NCBI GenBank assembly: GCA_934339005.1
Contig: CAKRHR010000004.1
Location: 1-64,000 of the forward strand
DNA from: an uncultured Catenibacillus sp.
Lineage (GTDB): Bacteria > Bacillota > Clostridia > Lachnospirales > Lachnospiraceae
DNA: 64,000 nt
Direction: 5' to 3'
In this document: positions 53,616 through 62,185 of the stretch, piece after piece
How positions within the stretch are numbered: the stretch's first letter is position 1
Layout: the number at the start of each line of letters is the position of its first letter
The notes under the pieces: model-generated
Database searches by the model: none
The model's input: only the letters and a program-made list of their open reading frames with translations
What the model was told of the DNA's origin: nothing
Program-made: the position numbers and the translations under genes

Positions 53616-54512
53616 ATGAAAGGTATAATTTTAGCAGGCGGTTCAGGTACAAGACTTTATCCGCTTACAATGGTAACATCCAAACAGTTACTTCCTATTT
53701 ATGATAAACCGATGATTTATTATCCAATGTCAGTATTGATGAATGCGGGCATTCGTGATATTTTAATTATTTCTACACCTCAGGATACACCACGTTTTGA
53801 AGAACTTTTAGGTGACGGACATCAGTTCGGTGTGACACTCACTTATGCTGTTCAGCCAAGCCCGGATGGACTGGCACAGGCATTTATTATCGGTGAAGAA
53901 TTTATCGGTGATGATACAGTAGCCATGGTGCTCGGCGATAACATTTTTGCAGGTCACGGCTTTAACAAACGTTTAAAAGCGGCTGTTGAAAATGCAGAAA
54001 GTGGCAAAGGCGCAACCGTATTTGGTTATTATGTAGATGACCCTGAACGTTTTGGTATCGTGGAATTTGACCATGAAGGCAAAGCTATTTCTATCGAAGA
54101 AAAACCAGAGCATCCAAAGAGCAATTATTGTGTGACAGGTCTTTATTTCTATGACAATAAAGTTGTTGAATATGCAAAAAATTTAAAGCCTAGTGCCCGT
54201 GGTGAACTTGAAATCACAGACCTTAACCGTATTTATCTTGAAGAAGGCCAGTTAAATGTTGAACTTTTAGGTCAGGGCTTTACATGGCTTGATACGGGTA
54301 CACATGAAAGTCTTGTAGATGCGACAAACTTTGTGAAAACGATCGAAACACATCAGCACCGCAAGATTGCATGCCTGGAAGAAATCGCTTACTTAAATGG
54401 CTGGATTACAAAAGAGGAAGTTTTAAAAACTTATGAAATTGTTAAGAAAAACCAGTACGGACAATATTTGAAGGATGTCCTTGACGGCAAATACAGAGAA
54501 CAGCTTTATTAA
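53616..54512 (+). CDS. rfbA: Glucose-1-phosphate thymidylyltransferase
   Basis: The product is 298 residues. The nucleotide-binding start GIILAGGSGTRLYPLT is at 3-18, KQLLPIYDKPMIYYP at 25-39, and the sugar-binding EEKPEHPKS segment near 160. It makes dTDP-glucose, the first step to dTDP-L-rhamnose. AAAGGAGG precedes ATG 53616; an in-frame ATG at 53583 is upstream of it and less likely. It leads the rfbABDC operon. Confidence 0.97.
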   Translation: MKGIILAGGSGTRLYPLTMVTSKQLLPIYDKPMIYYPMSVLMNAGIRDILIISTPQDTPRFEELLGDGHQFGVTLTYAVQPSPDGLAQAFIIGEEFIGDDTVAMVLGDNIFAGHGFNKRLKAAVENAESGKGATVFGYYVDDPERFGIVEFDHEGKAISIEEKPEHPKSNYCVTGLYFYDNKVVEYAKNLKPSARGELEITDLNRIYLEEGQLNVELLGQGFTWLDTGTHESLVDATNFVKTIETHQHRKIACLEEIAYLNGWITKEEVLKTYEIVKKNQYGQYLKDVLDGKYREQLY

Positions 54513-54627
54513 TGGGCTTATATTTCAAAAATAATCAGTATGGCGGACTGTAAAGTGCAGCCAGAAATATAATAAAGTTTGAAATACTATAAATTGAAAT
54601 GATTCAGTCAAAGGAGAAAAATATCAA

Positions 54628-55647
54628 ATGAATATTATTGTGACCGGCGGTGCCGGATTTATCGGAAGCAACTTTATTTTTCATATGTTAAAAAAATACC
54701 CGGACTACAGAATTATCTGTCTGGACTGCCTGACATATGCAGGTAATTTATCAACACTTGCACCAGTGATGGACAACCCGAATTTCCGTTTTGTCAAAGA
54801 AAGCATCACAGACCGTGAAGCTGTTTACCGTCTGTTTGAAGAAGAACATCCGGACATCGTTGTCAACTTTGCAGCAGAAAGCCACGTTGACCGTTCCATC
54901 GAAAATCCTGAAGTATTTCTGGATACAAATATCAAAGGTACAGCAGTGCTGATGGATGCATGCCGCAAATACGGTATCAAACGTTATCATCAGGTATCTA
55001 CAGATGAAGTTTACGGTGATTTGCCATTAGACAGACCAGACCTGTTTTTCACAGAAGAAACACCAATTCACACAAGCAGCCCATACAGCTCATCCAAAGC
55101 CGGTGCAGACCTTTTAGTACAGGCTTACCACAGAACTTATGGACTTCCTGTAACAATCAGCCGTTGTTCAAACAACTACGGCCCGTATCATTTTCCGGAA
55201 AAACTCATCCCTCTGATGATTGCCAATGCACTTGCAGACAAACCACTGCCGGTTTATGGTGAAGGTTTAAATGTGCGTGACTGGTTATATGTTGAGGACC
55301 ACTGCAAAGCCATTGATTTGATTATTCACAAAGGTCGTGTGGGCGAAGTTTATAACATCGGCGGACATAATGAAATGAGAAACATTGATATCGTTAAGAT
55401 TATCTGTAAAGAACTTGGTAAACCGGAAAGCCTGATTACTTATGTAACAGACCGTAAAGGTCATGATATGCGTTATGCCATTGATCCTACAAAGATTCAT
55501 AACGAACTTGGCTGGCTTCCGGAAACAAAATTTGAAGATGGTATCAAGAAAACAATTCAGTGGTATCTGAACAACAGAGAATGGTGGGAGACAATCATTT
55601 CCGGTGAATATCAAAATTACTACGAAAAAATGTATGGAGATAGATAG
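54628..55647 (+). CDS. rfbB: dTDP-glucose 4,6-dehydratase
   Basis: The product is 339 residues of the short-chain dehydrogenase/reductase family. The NAD motif GGAGFIGSNF is at 7-16. The active site includes STDEVYGDL and the YSSSKAGAD segment with catalytic Tyr and Lys (about 152-160). It converts dTDP-glucose to dTDP-4-keto-6-deoxyglucose. AAAGGAG precedes the ATG. The next gene, rfbD, starts just after its stop. Confidence 0.97.
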   Translation: MNIIVTGGAGFIGSNFIFHMLKKYPDYRIICLDCLTYAGNLSTLAPVMDNPNFRFVKESITDREAVYRLFEEEHPDIVVNFAAESHVDRSIENPEVFLDTNIKGTAVLMDACRKYGIKRYHQVSTDEVYGDLPLDRPDLFFTEETPIHTSSPYSSSKAGADLLVQAYHRTYGLPVTISRCSNNYGPYHFPEKLIPLMIANALADKPLPVYGEGLNVRDWLYVEDHCKAIDLIIHKGRVGEVYNIGGHNEMRNIDIVKIICKELGKPESLITYVTDRKGHDMRYAIDPTKIHNELGWLPETKFEDGIKKTIQWYLNNREWWETIISGEYQNYYEKMYGDR

Positions 55648-55648
55648 G

Positions 55649-56587
55649 ATGAAGATATTTGTAACAGGCGTTGGCGGTCAGCTTGGACATGATGTGATGA
55701 ATGAACTTGCAGCCCGTGGACATGTTGGTATCGGCTCGGATATTCAGCCGGCTTATAGTGGGATTGCAGATGGTTCGGCAGTTTGTACAGCGCCTTACGT
55801 TTCATTGGATATTACAGATGCTGATGCGGTGAATAAAGTACTTGGTGAAATGAAACCGGATGCAGTTATTCATTGTGCAGCCTGGACAGCCGTTGATGCT
55901 GCTGAGGATGAGGATAAAAAAGATACAGTTCGCCGCGTTAATGAAGAAGGAACAAAAAATATTGCAAATGCATGTAAAGCATTGGACTGCAAAATGATTT
56001 ATATTAGTACAGATTATGTATTTAACGGTCAGGGTGAAACACCATGGACACCGGATTGTAAAGATTACGCACCGTTAAATGTGTATGGTGAAACAAAACT
56101 TGCAGGCGAGCTTGCAGTGTCACAGACACTTGAAAAATACTTTATCGTGCGTATTGCATGGGTATTTGGTTTAAACGGCAAAAACTTCATTAAAACGATG
56201 CTTAACGTTGGCAAATCCCATCCACAGCTTAAAGTTGTCAACGACCAGATTGGTACACCAACATATACATTGGATTTGGCAAGACTCTTAGTTGATATGA
56301 TTGAAACTGAAAAATATGGTTATTATCATGCAACAAATGAGGGCGGCTATATTAGCTGGTATGATTTTACAAAGGAAATTTTTGCACAGGCGGTAGCGCT
56401 TGGACATGAAGAATATGCACCTGAACATGTCAGTGTCACACCGGTTACAACAAGTGAATATGGTGTTTCTAAAGCGGCAAGACCATTTAACAGCCGCCTG
56501 GACAAACACAAGCTTGTAGAAGCAGGATTTAAACCACTGCCGACCTGGCAGGATGCGCTGAACCGCTATTTGAAGGAAATTTTGTGA
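55649..56587 (+). CDS. rfbD: dTDP-4-dehydrorhamnose reductase
   Basis: The product is 312 residues. The NAD(P) motif GVGGQLGHDV is at about 7-16, ISTDYVFNGQ near 115 holds the conserved Asp-Tyr pair, and YGETKLAGE has the catalytic Tyr and Lys. It reduces the 4-keto group to give dTDP-L-rhamnose. ATG 55649 is preceded by GGAG a few bases upstream; an in-frame start at 55604 would overlap rfbB and is rejected. It lies one base after the rfbB stop. Confidence 0.95.
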   Translation: MKIFVTGVGGQLGHDVMNELAARGHVGIGSDIQPAYSGIADGSAVCTAPYVSLDITDADAVNKVLGEMKPDAVIHCAAWTAVDAAEDEDKKDTVRRVNEEGTKNIANACKALDCKMIYISTDYVFNGQGETPWTPDCKDYAPLNVYGETKLAGELAVSQTLEKYFIVRIAWVFGLNGKNFIKTMLNVGKSHPQLKVVNDQIGTPTYTLDLARLLVDMIETEKYGYYHATNEGGYISWYDFTKEIFAQAVALGHEEYAPEHVSVTPVTTSEYGVSKAARPFNSRLDKHKLVEAGFKPLPTWQDALNRYLKEIL

Positions 56588-56632
56588 TAATAAATCAAAT
56601 TTAAAAATTTTTCAGACAAAGGAGTGTTTGAA

Positions 56633-57241
56633 ATGGGTCAGATTAAAGTTGAAAAAAATGTAGGCGGTATCGAAGGACTGTGCGTCATCGAACCAGCCGT
56701 ACACGGTGATGCCAGAGGTTATTTCATGGAAACTTATAACCAGAAAGACATGGAAGAAGCAGGTCTTCATATGATATTTGTTCAGGACAACCAGTCCTGC
56801 TCAACAAAAGGTGTTTTAAGAGGCTTACATTTTCAGAAAGAATTTCCGCAGGGCAAATTAGTCCGTGTGATTAAAGGTTCTGTTTATGACGTTGCAGTCG
56901 ATTTAAGAAGCAGCTCAAAAACTTATGGTCAGTATTATGGTATTGAACTGACAGAAGAAAATAAAAAACAGTTTTATATTCCTGAAGGTTTTGCACATGG
57001 CTTTCTTGTATTATCCGATGTTGCAGAATTTTGCTACAAAGTCACAGATTTCTATCATCCGGGAGATGAAGGCGGTATGGCATGGAACGACCCTGAAATC
57101 GGTATTGCATGGCCACAGCTTGCCGGCGAATATAAAGGCAATGCAAGCGCCGAAGGCTATACACTTGAAGATGGCACACCATTAAATTTAAGTGATAAAG
57201 ATCAGAAATGGTTTGGCATTAAAGAAACATTTAAGTTTTAA
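56633..57241 (+). CDS. rfbC: dTDP-4-dehydrorhamnose 3,5-epimerase
   Basis: The product is 202 residues of the cupin type. It has DARGYFMETYNQ near the start, VLRGLHFQ with the catalytic His (about 64), and FYIPEGFAHGFLVLSD (about 118-133). It epimerises dTDP-4-keto-6-deoxyglucose at C3 and C5. ATG 56633 is 8 bases after AAAGGAG; the GTG at 56624 abuts the ribosome site. The operon ends in a strong terminator. Gene order A-B-D-C differs from the enzymatic order, so rfbD acts after rfbC. Confidence 0.96.
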   Translation: MGQIKVEKNVGGIEGLCVIEPAVHGDARGYFMETYNQKDMEEAGLHMIFVQDNQSCSTKGVLRGLHFQKEFPQGKLVRVIKGSVYDVAVDLRSSSKTYGQYYGIELTEENKKQFYIPEGFAHGFLVLSDVAEFCYKVTDFYHPGDEGGMAWNDPEIGIAWPQLAGEYKGNASAEGYTLEDGTPLNLSDKDQKWFGIKETFKF

Positions 57242-57246
57242 ATTTT

Positions 57247-57327
57247 AAACAGTCACAGAAATATTTAAGGTTTTTGTCTGCATTTAATTTACAGATGAAA
57301 TCATAAATATACTGTGACTGTTTTTTT
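57247..57327 (+). terminator. rfb operon terminator
   Basis: AAACAGTCACAG (57247-57258) pairs with CTGTGACTGTTT (57312-57323), extended by an inner AATATTTA/TAAATAT pairing and TCTG/CAGA loop; a T run follows. Confidence 0.85.
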
Positions 57328-57340
57328 GCGCTCTTTTTAT

Positions 57341-57369
57341 TTGTCTTTTCAGGGGTTTTATGGTAGACT
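57341..57369 (+). promoter_or_regulatory. Promoter of the TPR/degenerate-AAA gene
   Basis: TTGTCT (57341-57346), a 17-base spacer, and TAGACT (57364-57369), close to the ATG at 57386. The leader is very short. Confidence 0.55.
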
Positions 57370-57385
57370 TAAAGGAACGTAACAT

Positions 57386-59923
57386 ATGCTGAAAGAGCAG
57401 AAAGAAGGCGAAGCATTGGAAAAACGTATGGACAAAAAAATTAAAGAGCAGGAGGACGCTCTGAAGATAAAAAAGATTAAACTCCTTGCCGGGGAGAACA
57501 AGTATGACGAGGCGTTGGATGTGATAGGTCAGGTGGATGTTTCACGCATTAAGCTGACACCGACACTGTGTCTGATTGGTGATGTGTATATGCATGCCGG
57601 TATGTATGATAAGGCAGAAGAAGTGCTTGTGAAGGTATACAACAAGACGCCATCGAACAGAAGGATATTAAGTCTGCTGACAACTCTTTATACGGATATG
57701 GGAGAGTACAGCGAGGCTGAGTATTATTATAAAGAATTTATCGGTGTTGCTTCAAAAGATGTGCACAGATATATTCTCAGATATCAGTTGGACAAGGCAA
57801 AGGGTGAGCGCATGTCTGTGTTGATTGATACCCTTGAACGACTGAAGGATTATGAATACGAAGAAGAATGGGCCTATGAACTGGCGCAGTTATATCACAA
57901 ATCCGGTGACGACAAAAAGGCTATCAAAGAATGTAATGAAATCATACTGTGGTTTGGACATGGTTTGTATGTCAATAAAGCGATTGCATTAAAATGCAGC
58001 ATTACCGGTGAACCGGTACCGTTTGAAGACGAGAATGACGAAGATATTTACACTGAAAAAGAAGATGAACACGTATCCGGTCTGACCGATACTTCTATTG
58101 ATGTAGAGATGATTGAAAAGATGCTCAGAGAACAGGGCGCAAATTTAGAGGAAGATCTGGATGCAGAAGATGATGACTACTCAGATGCAGATGCTTCTGC
58201 TAAACGCACATCGGTTACAGATGATTCGAATGACAATTTTGCCGATGAAATCACAGATGATGCGTCAGAGTTTGAAGACGATTTTGATGCAGATATGCCG
58301 GATTCTCATGCGGGAGCATCAGCACCTGTCGTTGTAAATGATACGGATATGGTATCAAGCCAGGCGGCTGTCGGTTTGTTTGATGCATTATCCACAGACA
58401 GTACGATGGATTTCTGGGGCGATATTCGTAAACGCAGAGAACAGAAAAAAGCTGAGAAGGCAGCCAAAGCTGCACATAGACATAAAGGCGAAGACACAGA
58501 CACAGCAATGGCGGCAAATTCCGTATCAGATATCGATGATAAAGATTTTGAAGATGAAGTATTTGATGGTACTTCAAAGAATGACGATTTTGACGTATCC
58601 ATGCTTTCAGATGAGCGTTTCAAACAGTCACTGATGGAAGAATCACTGGATGACGATGATTTTGACGATGAATTTTCAGATGAAACATTTTTAAATGAAG
58701 CACCGGAGGATGCATTTGAAAAAGAATTGTTCGAAGAAGATTTGGATGCAGAAGATGAAGAAAATACAGCTTCGGATAATGAAAATCCGGTGGATAAAGC
58801 GCTGAAGAATGAAGCTTCAGAAGATACAAATTCAGATGTTGAAGAAAATAATTCTAAGGCAGAGAAAGCTGACACTGTTGCGATAACAGATGCAGCAGGT
58901 ACTGAAGCTAAAGTTTCAGGCGCATCAGAACATACTGTAGAAATTAATCGTAATGACATTGATTTCGCTCAGAAAGCATCAGTGCAGACACCAGTTGGGG
59001 TTGATGTGGAAGCCGCATCTTCAGAAAATACAATAAAAGCGCCAGTTGCAGAAGATGGCCTTATGTATGAAGATGACGATGATATCGTTCAGGAACGTTC
59101 ATGGACAGAAGAAGACAAGACCTTTATTGATGGACTTTTCGGTGAAAAAAAGACACAGACACAAAATGACGTCTTTTCCGATGTTCCGGATATCGACTAT
59201 GTCAAAGAGCAGTTGAGCAAGACATTTACAAAGTTTGAAGATGCCGATGTTGAGGATTTTGATATTCTGGCGGACTATGATATTAACTTTGTGGTACTGT
59301 GTAATGACAGTTCGATGAAAGCACAGATTTCATTAGGTATTGCAAAGGCTTTGAATACTTATGGTATGTGCGACAAGACAAAGATTTTCCGCGCATCAGC
59401 GGAAGATTTAAATAAACGAGATTTCTCAATGATTTTTGACAGACTGCAGGGTGGCTGCCTTATTATTGATAAAGCAGGTCAGCTTTCGGACCAGTCCGCA
59501 GAGATTATTGAAAAATATGTTGATAAGGATAATCAGCAGACTGCAATTATTTTATCCGAAACACAGGATGCGATTATGCAGTTCTGGAAGAAGCACCAGA
59601 CATTACGTGCTAAATTCCTGAATGTCATTAACGTTTCAAAATACAATGAGATGGAATTAGTTACCCTTGCCAAAGGTTATATCGATGAGCGTAAATATGA
59701 ACTGGATGAAGATGCAGCACTTGTGCTCCGAGATTATTTCAAACGGGAGTTGGACAAAGGTCAGGAAGTCAATTATGACGATGTTATCGAAATCGTTGAC
59801 CTGGCAATTGCTAACCTTGAAAAACGAAATGTGCGCAATTTATACATGACAGTTTTGGATAATAAATACGAAGAAGCCAAAATGTTCAGATTGCTGCCAC
59901 AGGATTTTAAGATTCTGATGTAG
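57386..59923 (+). CDS. TPR protein with acidic linker and degenerate AAA-like domain
   Basis: The product is 845 residues. Part 1 (about 1-215) is helical TPR-like repeats (MYDKAEEVLVKVYNK and similar). Part 2 (about 215-590) is a low-complexity, strongly Asp/Glu-rich linker. Part 3 (about 600-845) has the shape of an AAA ATPase: FVVLCNDSSMKAQISLGIAK stands where a Walker A loop would be but lacks the GxxxxGK pattern, and GGCLIIDKAGQL stands where Walker B would be with Lys in place of the catalytic Glu. The nucleotide-binding residues appear lost, so it is probably a structural or scaffolding protein. The promoter lies at 57341-57369. Confidence 0.75.
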   Translation: MLKEQKEGEALEKRMDKKIKEQEDALKIKKIKLLAGENKYDEALDVIGQVDVSRIKLTPTLCLIGDVYMHAGMYDKAEEVLVKVYNKTPSNRRILSLLTTLYTDMGEYSEAEYYYKEFIGVASKDVHRYILRYQLDKAKGERMSVLIDTLERLKDYEYEEEWAYELAQLYHKSGDDKKAIKECNEIILWFGHGLYVNKAIALKCSITGEPVPFEDENDEDIYTEKEDEHVSGLTDTSIDVEMIEKMLREQGANLEEDLDAEDDDYSDADASAKRTSVTDDSNDNFADEITDDASEFEDDFDADMPDSHAGASAPVVVNDTDMVSSQAAVGLFDALSTDSTMDFWGDIRKRREQKKAEKAAKAAHRHKGEDTDTAMAANSVSDIDDKDFEDEVFDGTSKNDDFDVSMLSDERFKQSLMEESLDDDDFDDEFSDETFLNEAPEDAFEKELFEEDLDAEDEENTASDNENPVDKALKNEASEDTNSDVEENNSKAEKADTVAITDAAGTEAKVSGASEHTVEINRNDIDFAQKASVQTPVGVDVEAASSENTIKAPVAEDGLMYEDDDDIVQERSWTEEDKTFIDGLFGEKKTQTQNDVFSDVPDIDYVKEQLSKTFTKFEDADVEDFDILADYDINFVVLCNDSSMKAQISLGIAKALNTYGMCDKTKIFRASAEDLNKRDFSMIFDRLQGGCLIIDKAGQLSDQSAEIIEKYVDKDNQQTAIILSETQDAIMQFWKKHQTLRAKFLNVINVSKYNEMELVTLAKGYIDERKYELDEDAALVLRDYFKRELDKGQEVNYDDVIEIVDLAIANLEKRNVRNLYMTVLDNKYEEAKMFRLLPQDFKILM

Positions 59924-59949
59924 TTGTTTAATTAAAACAATGCAAAACA

Positions 59950-60149
59950 CTTATCGCCTGATAAGCGAGCAGGCATTAAACACAAATAGTGAATAAAATA
60001 TGAAACAGTCAGAGTAAAGCGCGTTTAATTCTGACATGATAAAATCTCCAAATTTACAGATACTAAGCTACAGATGACAGCTAAGGATTTTTTGAATTGA
60101 AAATTCTGGGCAATGTAGCAAAAAGGTGTTCTGAAAATTTGGGGATTTT
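59950..60149 (+). other. Structured intergenic region, possible ncRNA with long-loop terminator
   Basis: From 59924 to 60202 there is no gene. CTTATC/GATAAG (59950-59965) competes with GCCTG/CAGGC (59956-59974). A hairpin GTCAGA..TAAA/TTTA..TCTGAC lies at 60008-60035. A 15-bp stem (60041-60055 against 60135-60149, one G-T pair) encloses about 80 bases and is followed by a T run just before the TetR promoter. It can terminate the upstream transcript; I cannot see a promoter of its own. Confidence 0.4.
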
Positions 60150-60153
60150 TTTC

Positions 60154-60182
60154 TTGACATACTATATACCGATTGGTATACT
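60154..60182 (+). promoter_or_regulatory. tetR promoter with overlapping operator
   Basis: TTGACA (60154-60159), a 17-base spacer, and TATACT (60177-60182). TATACC-gatt-GGTATA (60165-60180) is an inverted repeat across the spacer and into the -10 box, so the TetR product should repress its own gene. Confidence 0.75.
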
Positions 60183-60202
60183 AAAAGCATGGAGGTGATG
60201 AC

Positions 60203-60775
60203 GTGGACAACAAAAAGAAAATCCTTGAAACAGCACTGGATTTATTTTATGCCAAAGGCTATGATGCCGTGGGTGTACAGGAGATAGCGGAGAAGTCAGG
60301 GGTGACAAAACCCACGCTTTACCACTATTATGGGAGTAAATACGGTTTATTGGAGAGCTTGATAAAGACCTATTACGAAGATTTTGAAAAGGATATCAGA
60401 TGGGCTGAACTTGGTGGTGATGACTTGCCAACTACTCTATACCGGGTCGTAAAGACATTTTTTGAGTTTGCACATGAGAAACCGAAGTTTTACTCATTTT
60501 TTATGTCGATGTTTTATGCGGGTGAGGCTTCTGATATGAAGAAAGCTGTACTTCCATATGCATCCAGACAGATGAACGAGATTACACAATTATTTACGCA
60601 GGCAAATCCTGTGATTGGCAATATGAATGGCCGTCAGGAACAGTATGCAGTAACTCTGATGGGTATGGTAAATCATTATTTACTGATGTACCTCACCAGA
60701 GGCGATGAACACATGATTGAAGATGACAGAGCATTTGCAGTAGTGCACCAGTTTTTGCATGGTATATATGTATAA
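60203..60775 (+). CDS. TetR-family transcriptional regulator
   Basis: The product is 190 residues. The N-terminal helix-turn-helix (KKKILETALDLFYAKGYDAVGVQEI, then AEKSGVTKPTLYHYYGSK) is typical and about 47 residues long. The C-terminal ligand domain is unassigned. The start is GTG 60203, preceded by GGAGGTGATGAC. An operator-like inverted repeat covers its promoter. The GH13 gene follows by about 45 bases on the same strand, so it may be co-regulated, although regulation of a carbohydrate gene by TetR is only a guess. Confidence 0.9.
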   Translation: MDNKKKILETALDLFYAKGYDAVGVQEIAEKSGVTKPTLYHYYGSKYGLLESLIKTYYEDFEKDIRWAELGGDDLPTTLYRVVKTFFEFAHEKPKFYSFFMSMFYAGEASDMKKAVLPYASRQMNEITQLFTQANPVIGNMNGRQEQYAVTLMGMVNHYLLMYLTRGDEHMIEDDRAFAVVHQFLHGIYV

Positions 60776-60822
60776 ATGTAAGGTGATTTATGACATAATG
60801 ACATTTAGGGAGGGCTTATACG

Positions 60823-62166
60823 ATGGCAGCATGGTATGACAAAGCAGTATTTTATCATTTATATCCACTGGGGGCATGTGGATGTGCAAAGGAGAATGAT
60901 TATCAGGTTAAAGAAAGTAAATTTGACATTTTAAACCAATATATTGAACATATGAGCGATATGGGATTTAATGCCGTTTATATCGGACCGTTATTTGAAT
61001 CTGCAACACATGGATATGATACGACAGATTACAAAAAGATTGACAGCAGACTTGGAACGAATGAAGAATTTAAACAGTGGGTAAAGGATTGCCATGCCAA
61101 AGGTATTAAAGTCGTTGTAGATGGTGTATTTAATCATACAGGACGCGATTTCTTTGCATTTCAGGATTTGAAAGCAAAGAAGTGGGATTCATTTGCAAAA
61201 GACTGGTATTGCTGGGTAGATTTTAACCAGAGTGGACCGTTTAGTGATGGATTTAGCTATGAATCATGGCGCGGCTTTGCGATTTTACCAAAATTAAATA
61301 TGCAGAATCAGGCAGTCCGAGATTATATGCTTGATGTGGCGCGCTTCTGGATTTCAGAATTTGATATTGATGGCATCCGACTGGATTGTGCAGATGTACT
61401 GGATTTTGAATTTATGAAGCAGTTAAGACATGTGACGACAGAAATGAAACAGGATTTCTGGCTGATGGGTGAAGTCATCCATGGCGATTACGGCCGATGG
61501 GTGAATCCTGAGATGCTGCACTCTGTGACAAACTATGAATTGCACAAGGGTATTTTCTCTGCGCACAATTCACACAATTATTTTGAGATGGCACATTCCA
61601 TCATGCGTCTGTTTGGACCATATGGTTTATGTAAAGGTGCCAATTTATACAACTTTGTAGACAATCATGATGTGGACCGAATTTATAATAAGCTGACAAA
61701 TCCAAAGGATTTAGTACCTGTGTATACATTTTTATATACGATTGTAGGTATTCCGTCAGTTTACTACGGTTCAGAGTTTGGTATTGAAGGCTGTAAAGCC
61801 GGAGGCAGCGACGATCCATTGCGTCCGAAGCTTGAGCCAAAGACATATGTCAACAAACATCCTGAACTGACCGAACTTTTGAAGAATCTTGCCGGGCTCA
61901 AGAAAGATTATGAAGAATTATGTCTTGGCGAGTATAAAGAATTATTATTACAGAACAGACATTATGCCTATGCAAGGGTATATAACGGCCAGACATGCAT
62001 TACTGTATTAAGTAATGATGATGCGCCAAAAGAATTATGGATTCCACTGCCAATGGGTGGAACAACGGCAATCGACTTACTTCATCATCAGACAGCAGAA
62101 GTTGTGAATGGACAACTCCATTTGACTATTCAGGGCCATGACGGGGCAGTGATTAAAATCCAGTAA
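60823..62166 (+). CDS. GH13 alpha-amylase-family glycosidase
   Basis: The product is 447 residues, shorter than classic amylases. The (beta/alpha)8 barrel has the four conserved regions: VVDGVFNHTG (about 100), nucleophile D188 in GIRLDCADVL, acid/base E217 in LMGEVIHGDY, and transition-state D283 in FVDNHDV. There is no signal peptide, so it is cytoplasmic, probably acting on maltodextrins or glycogen. Substrate choice (amylase, neopullulanase or maltogenic) cannot be settled. GGGAGG precedes the ATG. glgB follows by 19 bases. Confidence 0.92.
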   Translation: MAAWYDKAVFYHLYPLGACGCAKENDYQVKESKFDILNQYIEHMSDMGFNAVYIGPLFESATHGYDTTDYKKIDSRLGTNEEFKQWVKDCHAKGIKVVVDGVFNHTGRDFFAFQDLKAKKWDSFAKDWYCWVDFNQSGPFSDGFSYESWRGFAILPKLNMQNQAVRDYMLDVARFWISEFDIDGIRLDCADVLDFEFMKQLRHVTTEMKQDFWLMGEVIHGDYGRWVNPEMLHSVTNYELHKGIFSAHNSHNYFEMAHSIMRLFGPYGLCKGANLYNFVDNHDVDRIYNKLTNPKDLVPVYTFLYTIVGIPSVYYGSEFGIEGCKAGGSDDPLRPKLEPKTYVNKHPELTELLKNLAGLKKDYEELCLGEYKELLLQNRHYAYARVYNGQTCITVLSNDDAPKELWIPLPMGGTTAIDLLHHQTAEVVNGQLHLTIQGHDGAVIKIQ

Positions 62167-62185
62167 TATCAGGAGGTTAAGGATT

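Noticed and set aside
58306..58959. Long antisense frame (217 codons, serine-rich) opposite the acidic linker
   Set aside because: It mirrors the GAT/GAA-rich coding strand, has no ribosome site, and is a compositional shadow.
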